Positions 34,842-44,044 of a stretch of DNA of 64,000 bases are shown piece after piece. Position 1 is the first letter of the stretch; each line of letters opens with the position of its first letter. The DNA is from Salipiger bermudensis (GTDB lineage: Bacteria; Pseudomonadota; Alphaproteobacteria; Rhodobacterales; Rhodobacteraceae): positions 62,001 to 126,000 of the forward strand of contig NZ_JAIUZY010000001.1 in assembly GCF_020171625.1 (NCBI RefSeq). The letters are read 5' to 3'. The translations under genes were made by a program, and so were the position numbers. The notes under the pieces were generated by a model. The model worked only from the letters and a program-made list of their open reading frames with translations, made no database searches and had not been told where the DNA came from.

Positions 34842-34950
34842 GCGCTCTGTGCTTGCGTTTGGCGAGGCCTGATGCCACGGCTCACGCGAAACGGAATCGA
34901 CGCCTCACCGCGTGGGCACGACGCAAGACGACGCACGAAGGAGAGCCGCC

Positions 34951-36231
34951 ATGCTCGACGTTATCAAACATTCCTGGGCCCTGCTGCTCGGGATGTTGCT
35001 GCTGATGCTGGGCAACGGCCTGCAGGGCTCGCTGCTCGGTGTGCGCGGCAGCGGCGAGGGCTTCTCGGCCTTCTCGATGTCGGTTGTCATGTCGGCCTAT
35101 TTCGCGGGATTCCTGATCGCGTCGATGGTGACGCCGGGGATGATCCGCCGCGTCGGGCACGTGCGGGTCTTCGCCGCGCTCGGCTCGTTCATCTCGGCGG
35201 TGCTGATCCTCTACCCGTCCTTCCCGCATCCCGCGGCCTGGACGATCGAGCGCATGATCATCGGCTTTTGCTATTGCGGGGTCTACGTGACCGCCGAAAG
35301 CTGGCTCAACAACTCGACCTCGAATGACAGCCGCGGGCAGGCGCTCTCGGCCTACATGATGGTGCAGATGCTGGGCATCATCGCGGCGCAGGCGATTCTG
35401 CTGGTCCCCGACCCCTCGGGCTTCCTGCTCTTCGTCATCCCGTCGGTGCTTGTTTCGATCGCGTTTGCCCCGATTCTGCTCTCGATCAGCCCGACCCCCG
35501 CCTTCGCGACGACCAAGCGGATGAGCCTTCGTGAACTTTACGGCGTATCGCCGCTTGGCTTCATCGGCATCTTCCTGCTGGGCGGCGTGTTTGCCGCGCA
35601 GTTCGGCATGGCGGCGGTGTTCGCGGCCGAGGCGGGCCTGCGGCTGACCCAGATCTCGATGTTCGTGGCGTCGTTCTATGTCGGCGCGCTGGTCACGCAG
35701 TATCCGCTGGGCTGGCTGTCGGACCGAATGGACCGGCGCCGGCTGGTGGCCATCGTGGCGCTTCTGGGGGGCATCGCCGCGGTTTTCGCCACCGCGATGA
35801 CCGGCCAGTTCACCGTGCTTCTGGGCGCGGCCTTCGTGATCGGCGGGGCGTCCAACCCCCTCTATTCGCTGCTGATTGCCTACACCAACGACTATCTCGA
35901 GCATGACGACATGGCCGCGGCCTCGGCTGGCCTGCTGTTCGTCAACGGGGTGGGCGCCATCGCCGGCCCGATCATCACAGGTTACGCCATGCAGGTCTTC
36001 GGGCCGGGGGCCTACTTTGCCCTGATCGCGGTGCTGCTGCTGAGCCTCACGGGCTATGCCTTCTTCCGGATGACCGTGCGCGCGGCACCCTCGGTGGACG
36101 ACACCAGCGCCTATACCGCGGTGTCGCCAAGCTCGTCTCCGGTCGCCGTCGCGGTGGCGCAGGAAGTGGCGATCGAGACCGCCGAGGCCGAGGCCGAAGC
36201 CGAGGCGGAAGCGCTGCGCGAGGCCTCCTGA
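34951..36231 (+). CDS. MFS transporter with acidic C-terminal tail
   Basis: This 426-residue transporter has about twelve membrane helices. The ATG at 34951 has AAGGAG at the right distance, better than an upstream in-frame ATG. The loop LGWLSDRMDRRRLVAIVALL carries the MFS motif DRxDRR between helices. The last 45 residues or so are cytoplasmic and Ala/Glu-rich (VAIETAEAEAEAEAEALREA), an odd low-complexity tail. Overall it resembles the YcaD/UMF-type group; substrate unknown. No partner gene suggests a role. Confidence 0.85.
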   Translation: MLDVIKHSWALLLGMLLLMLGNGLQGSLLGVRGSGEGFSAFSMSVVMSAYFAGFLIASMVTPGMIRRVGHVRVFAALGSFISAVLILYPSFPHPAAWTIERMIIGFCYCGVYVTAESWLNNSTSNDSRGQALSAYMMVQMLGIIAAQAILLVPDPSGFLLFVIPSVLVSIAFAPILLSISPTPAFATTKRMSLRELYGVSPLGFIGIFLLGGVFAAQFGMAAVFAAEAGLRLTQISMFVASFYVGALVTQYPLGWLSDRMDRRRLVAIVALLGGIAAVFATAMTGQFTVLLGAAFVIGGASNPLYSLLIAYTNDYLEHDDMAAASAGLLFVNGVGAIAGPIITGYAMQVFGPGAYFALIAVLLLSLTGYAFFRMTVRAAPSVDDTSAYTAVSPSSSPVAVAVAQEVAIETAEAEAEAEAEALREAS

Positions 36232-36297
36232 GGGGCCTTGCCGCGCCGGAATGTCGTAATTGACAGAATAATTTACTTTTGCTCCCTTGGGCGCGGA

Positions 36298-36312
36298 ATG
36301 TAACCTTTACAT
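36298..36312. promoter_or_regulatory. ATGTAA-CCT-TTACAT palindrome upstream of DUF924
   Basis: A perfect 15-bp palindrome (N3 spacer) ends 40 nt before the DUF924 start. TTGACA lies upstream at 36260-36265, without a convincing -10. It looks like an operator site; the regulator is unknown. Confidence 0.4.
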
Positions 36313-36352
36313 GACGCTCGGACAGGGGCGAAGCGAGAAGGAGCATGTGGCC

Positions 36353-36934
36353 ATGCAGGGGCCCGAGGAGATACTGACATTCTGGCTCGACGAGGTCGGA
36401 GAGAAACGCTGGTATGCGCAGGACGAGGCGCTCGACGCCCGCGTGCGCTCGGAGTTCGAAGAGACCTGGGAAGCCGCGATGGAGGGCCGGTTCGGCCTGT
36501 GGTTGACCTACCCGAGCGGGGCACTGGCCTATATCATCCTGCTCGACCAGTTCCCGCGCAACATGTTCCGCGGGAGCGGACGCGCCTTCGCCTCCGACGA
36601 GATCGCGATGGCGGCGGCCAAGCAGGCGATCTGGCGCGGCTGGGATCTCAGGATCGACGAGCCGGCGCGGCAGTTCTTCTACCTGCCCTTGATGCACTCC
36701 GAGAACCTCTGCGATCAGGACCGCTGCATTCGCCTAATGAAGGAGCGGATGCCGGAAACCGGCGCCTCGAACCTTCTGCACGCCCGCGCCCACCGCGAGG
36801 TGATCCGCGATTTCGGCCGCTTTCCGACCCGGAACGCGGCGCTCGAGCGGGCCTCGACCGCGGCGGAGCAGGCCTATGTCGAGGCGGGCGGCTACGGCGA
36901 AACCATCCGCAAGCTTCAGGCAGAGGCCGCCTGA
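36353..36934 (+). CDS. DUF924 family protein
   Basis: This 193-residue, all-helical cytosolic protein has the DUF924 pattern: ILTFWLDEVGEKRWYAQDEA, then LAYIILLDQFPRNMFRGSGR, FFYLPLMHSENLCDQDRC, and ARAHREVIRDFGRFPTRNA. The family has a TPR-like fold and no proven activity. The ATG at 36353 has AAGGAG 9 nt upstream; an in-frame frame extension to 36287 crosses a palindrome. A terminator follows the stop. Confidence 0.88.
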   Translation: MQGPEEILTFWLDEVGEKRWYAQDEALDARVRSEFEETWEAAMEGRFGLWLTYPSGALAYIILLDQFPRNMFRGSGRAFASDEIAMAAAKQAIWRGWDLRIDEPARQFFYLPLMHSENLCDQDRCIRLMKERMPETGASNLLHARAHREVIRDFGRFPTRNAALERASTAAEQAYVEAGGYGETIRKLQAEAA

Positions 36935-36981
36935 TCCGCCGCGCCGTCAGGGCGCTGGCAATCAAGGCTTTTCATTCCGGC

Positions 36982-37016
36982 AGGGCCCGTGCGAAGGTGA
37001 TCGCGCGGGCCCTTTC
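36982..37016 (+). terminator. Terminator after the DUF924 gene
   Basis: AGGGCCCGTGCG and CGCGCGGGCCCT pair over 12 bp (one wobble) with an 8-nt loop, then TTTCG. Confidence 0.7.
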
Positions 37017-37083
37017 GCCTTGCGCGACACCGCGCAGGGCCGGTCCGGTACGGAGGAAAGCCGCTGCCCGAGAGTGCTTTGCG

Positions 37084-37112
37084 TTGAAGCAGTCCGGGAA
37101 ATGGTTTAATGC
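37084..37112 (+). promoter_or_regulatory. Promoter of lpdA
   Basis: TTGAAG-N17-TAATGC forms a reasonable sigma70 promoter ending 30 nt before the lpdA start; GGAGAGAG before the ATG is the ribosome-binding site. Confidence 0.5.
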
Positions 37113-37142
37113 CAAACTAATTTCACACGGACGGAGAGAGCC

Positions 37143-38537
37143 ATGGCTTCGCAAAGCTTCGACATGATCGTGATTGGCGCGGGACCGGGCGGCTATGTCG
37201 CCGCAATCCGCGGCGCCCAGCTCGGGCTCAAGGTGGCCTGCGTGGAGCGCGAGCATATGGGGGGCATCTGCCTCAACTGGGGCTGCATCCCGACGAAGGC
37301 GATGCTGCGATCTTCCGAGATCTTCCACTACATGCACCGCGCCAAGGAATACGGTCTGTCGGCCGAGAAGATCGGCTTCGATCTCGACGCGGTGGTCAAG
37401 CGCTCGCGTGGCGTGGCCAAGCAGCTCAACTCGGGCGTCACCCATCTTCTGAAGAAGAACAAGGTGACCTCGATCATGGGCGATGCCACGATCACCGGGA
37501 AGGGCAAGGTCTCGGTCAAGACCGAGAAGGGCACCGAGGAACTCACCGCCAAGAACATCGTCGTGGCCACCGGCGCACGGGCGCGCGAGCTGCCCGGGCT
37601 CGAGGCGGATGGCGATCTGGTCTGGACCTACAAGGCCGCCCTGCAGCCCAAGCGGATGCCCAAGAAGCTCCTGGTGATCGGCTCGGGCGCCATCGGCATC
37701 GAGTTCGCCAGCTTCTACCATACGCTCGGCGCCGACACGACGGTGGTCGAGGTGATGGACCGCATCCTGCCGGTGGAGGACGAGGAAATCTCGAAATTCG
37801 CCAAGAAGCAGTTCGAGAAGCAGGGCATGAAGATCCGCGAGAAGACCATGGTCAAGAAGCTCGACCGCGGTCAGGGCAAGGTGACTGCCCATATCGAACA
37901 GAACGGCAAGACCACGACCGAGGAGTTCGACACGGTGATCTCGGCCGTCGGCATCGTCGGCAATGTCGAGGGGCTGGGGCTCGAGGAGCTGGGCGTGAAG
38001 GTCGAGAAGACCCACGTGGTGACCGACAAGCACTGCCGCACCGGCGTCGAAGGAGTTTATGCGATCGGTGATGTCGCCGGCGCGCCGTGGCTGGCCCACA
38101 AGGCGAGCCACGAGGGCGTGATGGTGGCGGAGCTGATCGCCGGCGGTCATCCCCACGCGGTCGATCCCGACAGCATTGCCGGCTGCACCTATTGCCACCC
38201 GCAGGTGGCGAGCGTCGGCCTGACCGAGGCGCAGGCCAAGGAGGCCGGCTACAAGATCAAGGTCGGCCGCTTCCCGTTCATCGGCAACGGCAAGGCGATC
38301 GCGCTCGGCGAGTCCGAGGGGATGGTCAAGACCGTGTTCGACGAGAAGACCGGGGCGCTGCTGGGGGCTCACATGGTCGGCGCGGAAGTCACCGAGCTGA
38401 TCCAGGGCTACGTGGTGGGCCGCCAGCTCGAGACCACCGAGGAAGACCTTATGAATACCGTCTTCCCACACCCGACCCTGTCGGAGATGATGCACGAAAG
38501 CGTGCTCGACGCCTGGGGACGGGCAATCCACTACTGA
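37143..38537 (+). CDS. lpdA: Dihydrolipoyl dehydrogenase (E3)
   Basis: This 464-residue flavoenzyme reoxidises dihydrolipoamide of the 2-oxoacid dehydrogenase or glycine-cleavage complexes. It has FAD motif GAGPGGYVAAIRGAQLG, redox-active disulfide GGICLNWGCIPTKA, NAD motif GSGAIGIEFASFYHTLG, EGVYAIGDVAG, and the C-terminal His-Glu pair HPHPTLSEMMHE in the form FPHPTLSEMMHES. It has its own promoter and two terminators, and the E1/E2 genes are not adjacent, so it may serve several complexes. Confidence 0.95.
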   Translation: MASQSFDMIVIGAGPGGYVAAIRGAQLGLKVACVEREHMGGICLNWGCIPTKAMLRSSEIFHYMHRAKEYGLSAEKIGFDLDAVVKRSRGVAKQLNSGVTHLLKKNKVTSIMGDATITGKGKVSVKTEKGTEELTAKNIVVATGARARELPGLEADGDLVWTYKAALQPKRMPKKLLVIGSGAIGIEFASFYHTLGADTTVVEVMDRILPVEDEEISKFAKKQFEKQGMKIREKTMVKKLDRGQGKVTAHIEQNGKTTTEEFDTVISAVGIVGNVEGLGLEELGVKVEKTHVVTDKHCRTGVEGVYAIGDVAGAPWLAHKASHEGVMVAELIAGGHPHAVDPDSIAGCTYCHPQVASVGLTEAQAKEAGYKIKVGRFPFIGNGKAIALGESEGMVKTVFDEKTGALLGAHMVGAEVTELIQGYVVGRQLETTEEDLMNTVFPHPTLSEMMHESVLDAWGRAIHY

Positions 38538-38544
38538 TCCCGCG

Positions 38545-38632
38545 CCCGAAGATTTTTCGTCCGAAAAATCTTCGGGCCCCGCACGACGGCAGAGGCCAAG
38601 ACCTTTCGTACGAAAAGTCTTGGCCTTTTTCG
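38545..38632. terminator. Two related palindromic hairpins between lpdA and the HD gene
   Basis: Hairpin 1 (38545-38576) pairs CCCGAAGATTTTTCG with CGAAAAATCTTCGGG. Hairpin 2 (38594-38624) pairs GGCCAAGAC-c-TTTCG with CGAAA-a-GTCTTGGCC and is followed by TTTTTCG. Both share the core TTTCGT-n-CGAAAA-n-TCTT. Hairpin 2 is a classic terminator for lpdA. Confidence 0.8.
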
Positions 38633-38639
38633 TGATGGC

Positions 38640-39233
38640 TCAGCGGCGGGAGAAGAAGGCGGCGACGCGCGGGGCCAGCCAGTCCCAGAGCGCCGGGGCG
38701 CCGTGGCGGATCTTCGGCCCCATGCGGGCCTCGAACACATCGTGGCTGACGTTGTAATCGTCCCAGCTGCCGCCGCCGGAGGCGAGGTTGAGGTTGGGCG
38801 GCTGGAACCGGTCGAGCGACTTGGCAAAGCGCGCGTCCGGGGTCTCGTTGGCCTCGAACTCGTGCCAGAGCGCCAGAAGCTCTTCCGCCTGCGCCTGCGG
38901 CAGCATCCCGAAGAGCCGTGCCGCTGCGGCGCTTTCCTCGGCTTCCTTTGCGGCCTCGTCGACCTCGCCGAAGAACGGCGCGTCGCCGGCGTCGATCTCG
39001 ACCAGATCGTGGATCAGCAGCATCCGGATCACCCGCTCGACCGAGATACTCTCGGGGGCGTGTTCCCCCAGCACCATTGCGAAGAGCGCGAGGTGCCAGC
39101 TGTGCTCGGCCGAATTCTCGAAACGTCCATCATGGATGCGGGTGGCGCGGGTGACGCTCTTGAGCCGGTCGGCCTCCATCAGGAAAGCCATCTGGGCGTC
39201 AAGGCGGGCGGATTTGGTCGGGGTCTCAGTCAT
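38640..39233 (-). CDS. HD-domain hydrolase (YfbR/5'-nucleotidase-like)
   Basis: This 197-residue metal-dependent phosphohydrolase shows the family blocks DRLKSVTRATRIHDGRFENS, AEHSWHLALFAMVL (metal His), MLLIHDLVEIDAGDAPFF (the His-Asp pair), and LWHEFEANETPDARFAKSLD. This matches the HD_3/YfbR-YGK1 group, which dephosphorylates deoxynucleoside monophosphates. It is convergent with lpdA. Confidence 0.87.
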   Translation of the reverse strand: MTETPTKSARLDAQMAFLMEADRLKSVTRATRIHDGRFENSAEHSWHLALFAMVLGEHAPESISVERVIRMLLIHDLVEIDAGDAPFFGEVDEAAKEAEESAAAARLFGMLPQAQAEELLALWHEFEANETPDARFAKSLDRFQPPNLNLASGGGSWDDYNVSHDVFEARMGPKIRHGAPALWDWLAPRVAAFFSRR

Positions 39234-39489
39234 CGGGCCGGTCTCCGTCGGTCATGAGGAGGGGGGACCGGCGCGCCCGGTCGGGCGCCTGTGTCGCGGG
39301 GCGGTCTCGGAGCGCCGGTCGGTGAGGAGGCTGCGCGCGCAGGCTGGGCAGGGCGAGTGCAAGGGGACGGCTGCTGCGATCTCGGCGACTTGCCTTTCGA
39401 AGCGTTCGCCGCCGGGAACCATCACGCCCTCGAGGGGTCCCCGGGCCGGCGTTTCGGCCGGCGCGCGGGGCGGGGTCATCGGCGCCGTT

Positions 39490-40143
39490 TCAGCGGCTGC
39501 TTTCGGTCAGGCGGCGCTTCACGTAGCCGGTGACGCCGTCGATCATAGTCTCCATGTGCGGCTCTTCGAAGAAGTGCCCGGAGCCCTCGATCTCTTCGTG
39601 GGTGACGGTGATGCCTTTCTGTTCCTTCAGCTTGCCCACCAGCGACGCGGTGTCGGCGGGCGGCGCCACGCGGTCCGCTGTGCCGTTGATGACCAAGCCC
39701 GAGGCCGGGCAGGGCGCGAGGAAGGAGAAGTCGTACATGTTGGCCGGCGGCGAGACCGAGACGAAGCCGGTGATCTCGGGGCGGCGCATCAGGAGCTGCA
39801 TTCCGATCCATGCGCCGAACGAGAAGCCCGCGACCCAGCAATGCTTGGAGTTGTTGTTCATCGATTGCAGGTAATCGAGCGCCGAGGCGGCGTCGGACAG
39901 CTCGCCCACGCCCTGGTCATACTCGCCCTGGCTGCGGCCGACGCCGCGGAAATTGAAGCGCAGCACCGTGAAGCCCATGTTATAGAAGGCATAGTGCAGG
40001 TTGTAGACAACCTTGTTGTTCATGGTTCCGCCGAACTGCGGATGCGGATGCAGCACGATGGCGATCGGCGCATCGTTTTCCTTCTGCGGGTGGTAGCGGC
40101 CTTCGAGACGGCCTTCGGGTCCGGGAAAAATCACCTCGGGCAT
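39490..40143 (-). CDS. Alpha/beta hydrolase (COG2945-like)
   Basis: This 217-residue cytosolic hydrolase starts at PEVIFPGPEGRLEGRYHP. It has HPHPQFGGTMNNKVVYNLHY (oxyanion strand), FNFRGVGRSQGEYD, the nucleophile elbow VAGFSFGAWIGM (Ser), Asp in INGTADRVAPP, and His in IEGSGHFFEE: a full catalytic triad. It lies divergently from iscR and shares a promoter region with an Iron-Rhodo-box, so it may be co-regulated with iron. Substrate unknown. Confidence 0.88.
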   Translation of the reverse strand: MPEVIFPGPEGRLEGRYHPQKENDAPIAIVLHPHPQFGGTMNNKVVYNLHYAFYNMGFTVLRFNFRGVGRSQGEYDQGVGELSDAASALDYLQSMNNNSKHCWVAGFSFGAWIGMQLLMRRPEITGFVSVSPPANMYDFSFLAPCPASGLVINGTADRVAPPADTASLVGKLKEQKGITVTHEEIEGSGHFFEEPHMETMIDGVTGYVKRRLTESSR

Positions 40144-40201
40144 AGGTGCAATCTGCTCCTCAACACGCACCCGGCTTTCTTGACGAAACTGCTCAGGCAC
40201 C

Positions 40202-40259
40202 TTAGAACGGTTCTAACTCCGGAGCGTGCTCCGGGTTGTCTTCGTTTGCAGATATGCAA
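40202..40259. promoter_or_regulatory. Iron-Rhodo-box and two further palindromes
   Basis: TTAGAA-CGG-TTCTAA (40202-40216) matches the Iron-Rhodo-box, known as the IscR site of Rhodobacterales. CCGGAGC-GT-GCTCCGG (40219-40234) and TTGCA-GATA-TGCAA (40246-40259) follow at once. The box lies about 60 bp from the hydrolase start and about 126 bp from the iscR start. Confidence 0.75.
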
Positions 40260-40264
40260 TTGGT

Positions 40265-40293
40265 CTGGCAAGGTCAATCTTTGCCGGTATGAT
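40265..40293 (+). promoter_or_regulatory. Likely iscR promoter
   Basis: CTGGCA-N17-TATGAT gives a start point about 40300, some 40 nt before the iscR ATG. It lies directly downstream of the palindromes. Confidence 0.5.
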
Positions 40294-40341
40294 GCGGGGT
40301 TGGCGCCGAATGCGCGAGAAAGACGATAGGGGGGCGGTGGC

Positions 40342-40803
40342 GTGAAGCTGAGTACCAAGGGGCGCTACGCGATGGTCGCGCTGACCGACATCGCGATGCA
40401 GTCGAACGGCGTTCTGGTGACGCTGGGCGATATCTCGAAGCGGCAGGACGTGTCGTTGCCTTATCTCGAGCAGCTCTTCGTCAAGCTGCGGCGGGCGGGG
40501 CTGGTCGAGTCGGTGCGCGGGCCTGGCGGCGGCTACCGGCTGGCGCGCCCGCCTTCGGAAATCCGCGTGGTCGATATCCTCGGCGCCGTGGACGAGACGG
40601 TGGACGCCATGCACAAGGGCGCCGGCGCGTCCGGCGGGACTTCGGGCAGTCGGGCGCAATCGCTCAACAACCGGCTGTGGCAGAGCCTCTCGGCGCATGT
40701 CTACGTCTTCCTGCACCAGACGCGGCTGTCGGACGTGGTCGACAATTCGCTGGCGCCGTGCCCTGCGGTGCCCTCGCTGTTCGCGGTGGTCGACGAGGCC
40801 TGA
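40342..40803 (+). CDS. iscR: Rrf2 family regulator IscR (single-cysteine type)
   Basis: This 153-residue winged-helix regulator begins MKLSTKGRYAMVALTDIAMQ. Its wing has VRGPGGGYRLARPPSEIRVV. In Escherichia coli three Cys hold the Fe-S cluster in the segment after this; here that segment (HKGAGASGGTSGSRAQSLNN) has none, and only one Cys remains (LAPCPAV). The same feature is reported for Rhodobacter sphaeroides IscR, which represses iron-regulated genes through the Iron-Rhodo-box. It heads the suf operon and probably controls it and the divergent hydrolase. Confidence 0.92.
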   Translation: MKLSTKGRYAMVALTDIAMQSNGVLVTLGDISKRQDVSLPYLEQLFVKLRRAGLVESVRGPGGGYRLARPPSEIRVVDILGAVDETVDAMHKGAGASGGTSGSRAQSLNNRLWQSLSAHVYVFLHQTRLSDVVDNSLAPCPAVPSLFAVVDEA

Positions 40804-40826
40804 CCGCGACGCGTCCCAGGGGGTCA

Positions 40827-40888
40827 GGGGGCGCTGCCCCCGTCCGCGTAAGCGCGGACTCCCCCGAGGTATTTTTGAACCAGAGAAG
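40827..40888 (+). repeat. Dispersed element: two GC hairpins plus GAGGTATTTTTG tail (copy 1)
   Basis: Hairpin GGGGGC-GCT-GCCCCC (40827-40841) and hairpin GTCCGCG-TAAG-CGCGGAC (40842-40859) are followed by the tail CCCCCGAGGTATTTTTG with AACCAGAGAAG. The element lies between iscR and the desulfurase gene, inside the operon. Similar elements occur at 52504, 56176 and 56233 (inverted). Confidence 0.75.
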
Positions 40889-40926
40889 ATCAGGGGCCGG
40901 ACATGTGGCCCGGCAAGGAGCTTGAC

Positions 40927-41961
40927 GTGACGCGCGCCTATCTCGACTGGAACGCCACCGCCCCGCTGCGGGCAGAGGCTCGGGCGGCAATGATTGCCGC
41001 GATGGACGTGGTGGGCAACCCGTCCTCGGTCCATGCGGAGGGCCGTGCGGCCAAGGGTCTGATGGAGCGCGCCCGCGGGCAGGTCGCGGCGGCGTTCGGG
41101 GCCGAGGGGGCGGACGTGATCTTTGTCTCCGGCGCCACCGAGGCGGCGGCGCTGGCCTGCGCGGGCCGGGCGCTCGTCGGCGCCCCGGTGGAGCATGATG
41201 CGGTGGCGGCGTGGATCGACCCGTCGCTGCCCGTCGATGGGCGCGGGCAGGTGCAGGTGAGCGATCCTGCGCGCACCGCGCTGCAGGCGGCGAATTCCGA
41301 GACCGGGGTGGTGCAGGATCTGCCGCAGGGGCTTGCGGCGGTGGATGCCACGCAGGCCTTCGGCAAGATCCCTTTCGCCTTCAACTGGGCCGGATGCACC
41401 GCGGCGCTGGTCTCGGCCCACAAGCTGTGTGGGCCGAAGGGCATCGGCGCGTTGGTGCTGCGGCGCGGCACCGATCTGCAGGCCCAGCTCAGGGGCGGCG
41501 GGCAGGAGATGGGGCGGCGCGCGGGTACCGAGAACCTGATCGGGATCGCAGGCTTCGGGGCCGCGGCCGAGGCGGCGGCGCGGGATCTCGAGCAGGGCGT
41601 CTGGGCGCGGGTCGAGAAACTTAGAAACATTCTAGAGAATGTGATTGCAGACGGCGCGGAAGAGACTATTTTTGTCGGAAATGACGCGCCGCGTCTTCCC
41701 AATACCTCCTGCTTCGCGATGCCGGGCTGGAAGGGGGAGACTCAGGTGATGCAGATGGACCTTGCGGGCTATGCGGTCAGCGCCGGGTCTGCCTGCTCCA
41801 GCGGCAAGCTGCGTCCGAGCCATGTGCTGCAGGCCATGGGCCATGACGAGGAGGCGGCGCGCTGCGCCATCCGCGTCAGCCTCGGGCCGCAGTCGACCGA
41901 GGAAGAGGTACTGGGCTTCGCCGAGGCCTGGCTGAAACACTACCGGCGGCGGACCGGCTGA
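40927..41961 (+). CDS. IscS/NifS-type cysteine desulfurase
   Basis: This 344-residue PLP enzyme is a group I desulfurase, although somewhat short for IscS (about 400). It shows YLDWNATAPLRAEARAAM, NPSSVHAEGRAAKGLM, the Schiff-base Lys in SAHKLCGPKGIGALVL, RAGTEN, and the mobile catalytic loop SAGSACSSGKLRPS. It supplies persulfide sulfur for Fe-S assembly. GTG at 40927 has AAGGAG upstream. A near-perfect Iron-Rhodo-box-like palindrome lies inside the gene (41621-41635). The operon also encodes SufS, so two desulfurases are present. Confidence 0.87.
   Translation: MTRAYLDWNATAPLRAEARAAMIAAMDVVGNPSSVHAEGRAAKGLMERARGQVAAAFGAEGADVIFVSGATEAAALACAGRALVGAPVEHDAVAAWIDPSLPVDGRGQVQVSDPARTALQAANSETGVVQDLPQGLAAVDATQAFGKIPFAFNWAGCTAALVSAHKLCGPKGIGALVLRRGTDLQAQLRGGGQEMGRRAGTENLIGIAGFGAAAEAAARDLEQGVWARVEKLRNILENVIADGAEETIFVGNDAPRLPNTSCFAMPGWKGETQVMQMDLAGYAVSAGSACSSGKLRPSHVLQAMGHDEEAARCAIRVSLGPQSTEEEVLGFAEAWLKHYRRRTG
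41621..41635. promoter_or_regulatory. Intragenic Iron-Rhodo-box-like palindrome
   Basis: TTAGAA-ACA-TTCTAG inside the desulfurase gene matches the box upstream of iscR (TTAGAA-CGG-TTCTAA) in 11 of the 12 arm bases. It lies about 600 bp upstream of sufB. This may be chance coding sequence (VEKLRNILENV) or an internal control site. Confidence 0.4.
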
Positions 41962-42031
41962 GCGCCGCGAAACTGGCGCGAAGGGCTGCAGACGAGGGCC
42001 GGAGACCCTATATCTGGCGCAATGCCGGAGG

Positions 42032-42161
42032 AGACCGCGCCGTCGGGCGCACGAATTAGACCGCGCCATCAGGCGCAGGAGACAGACCGCGCCGATGGGC
42101 GCAGGAGACAGACCGCGCCGCCAGGCGCAGGACACAAACCGCGCCGCGAGGCGTGAGACCA
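42032..42161. repeat. Array of five 26-bp hairpin repeats upstream of sufB
   Basis: Units start at 42032, 42058, 42084, 42110 and 42136, exactly 26 bp apart. Each has the frame AGACC (AAACC in unit 5), then GCGCC-loop-GGCGC (GGCGT in unit 5). The 4-nt loops are GTCG, ATCA, GATG, GCCA and GCGA. The 41962-42233 gap has no gene; a further GCGCC...GGCGC pair lies near 41961-41979. No spacer logic of CRISPR is seen. Confidence 0.85.
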
Positions 42162-42233
42162 GAACAGGCGGCGCCCGGAGCGCCGGTGAACGCACGAGAC
42201 GCGCGCAGGTCGCGCGATGACAGGAGAGAACGC

Positions 42234-43766
<1,533 letters not shown>

Positions 43767-43815
43767 CGCACGGCACGGGTGGGCGGCACGCCCACCCCCT
43801 CGGGAGAGACGGGAC

Positions 43816-44013
43816 ATGATCCAGCAGCTTGCCATCGACTCGCTTGGCGCCGGCATCGGTGTATTCCTCGGTGTTCTGATCGGGCTTGGCATCCGCAGAC
43901 GCAAGGGCAAGACCGAAGGGCTGCTCGGCGGCTCGGTCCTGCTCACCGCAAGCGCGGCGGCGGGGCTCGCCATGCTCGTGATGATGATGCTGAAGTATGT
44001 CACCGCCGTCTGA
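43816..44013 (+). CDS. Small two-helix membrane protein in the suf operon
   Basis: This 65-residue protein has helix 1 ([17 protein letters not shown]), a basic loop (RRRKGKTEG), and helix 2 ([20 protein letters not shown]). It lies 49 bp after sufB, with GGGAGAGACGGG upstream. I do not recognise a family. Its position between sufB and sufC suggests co-expression only. Confidence 0.65.
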   Translation: MIQQLAIDSLGAGIGVFLGVLIGLGIRRRKGKTEGLLGGSVLLTASAAAGLAMLVMMMLKYVTAV

Positions 44014-44044
44014 GGTTCGTCCCGTAAGCGACTGGAGAGACACG

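Noticed and set aside
39252-39479. Leftward frame of 75 codons between the hydrolase and HD genes, with CPAC
   Set aside because: No ribosome-binding site, Pro/Arg-rich composition and mixed codon use; I cannot support it as a gene.
42032-42161. CRISPR array in the sufB leader
   Set aside because: Units are 26 bp with no separate unique spacers; only 4-nt loops vary, and no cas genes are present.
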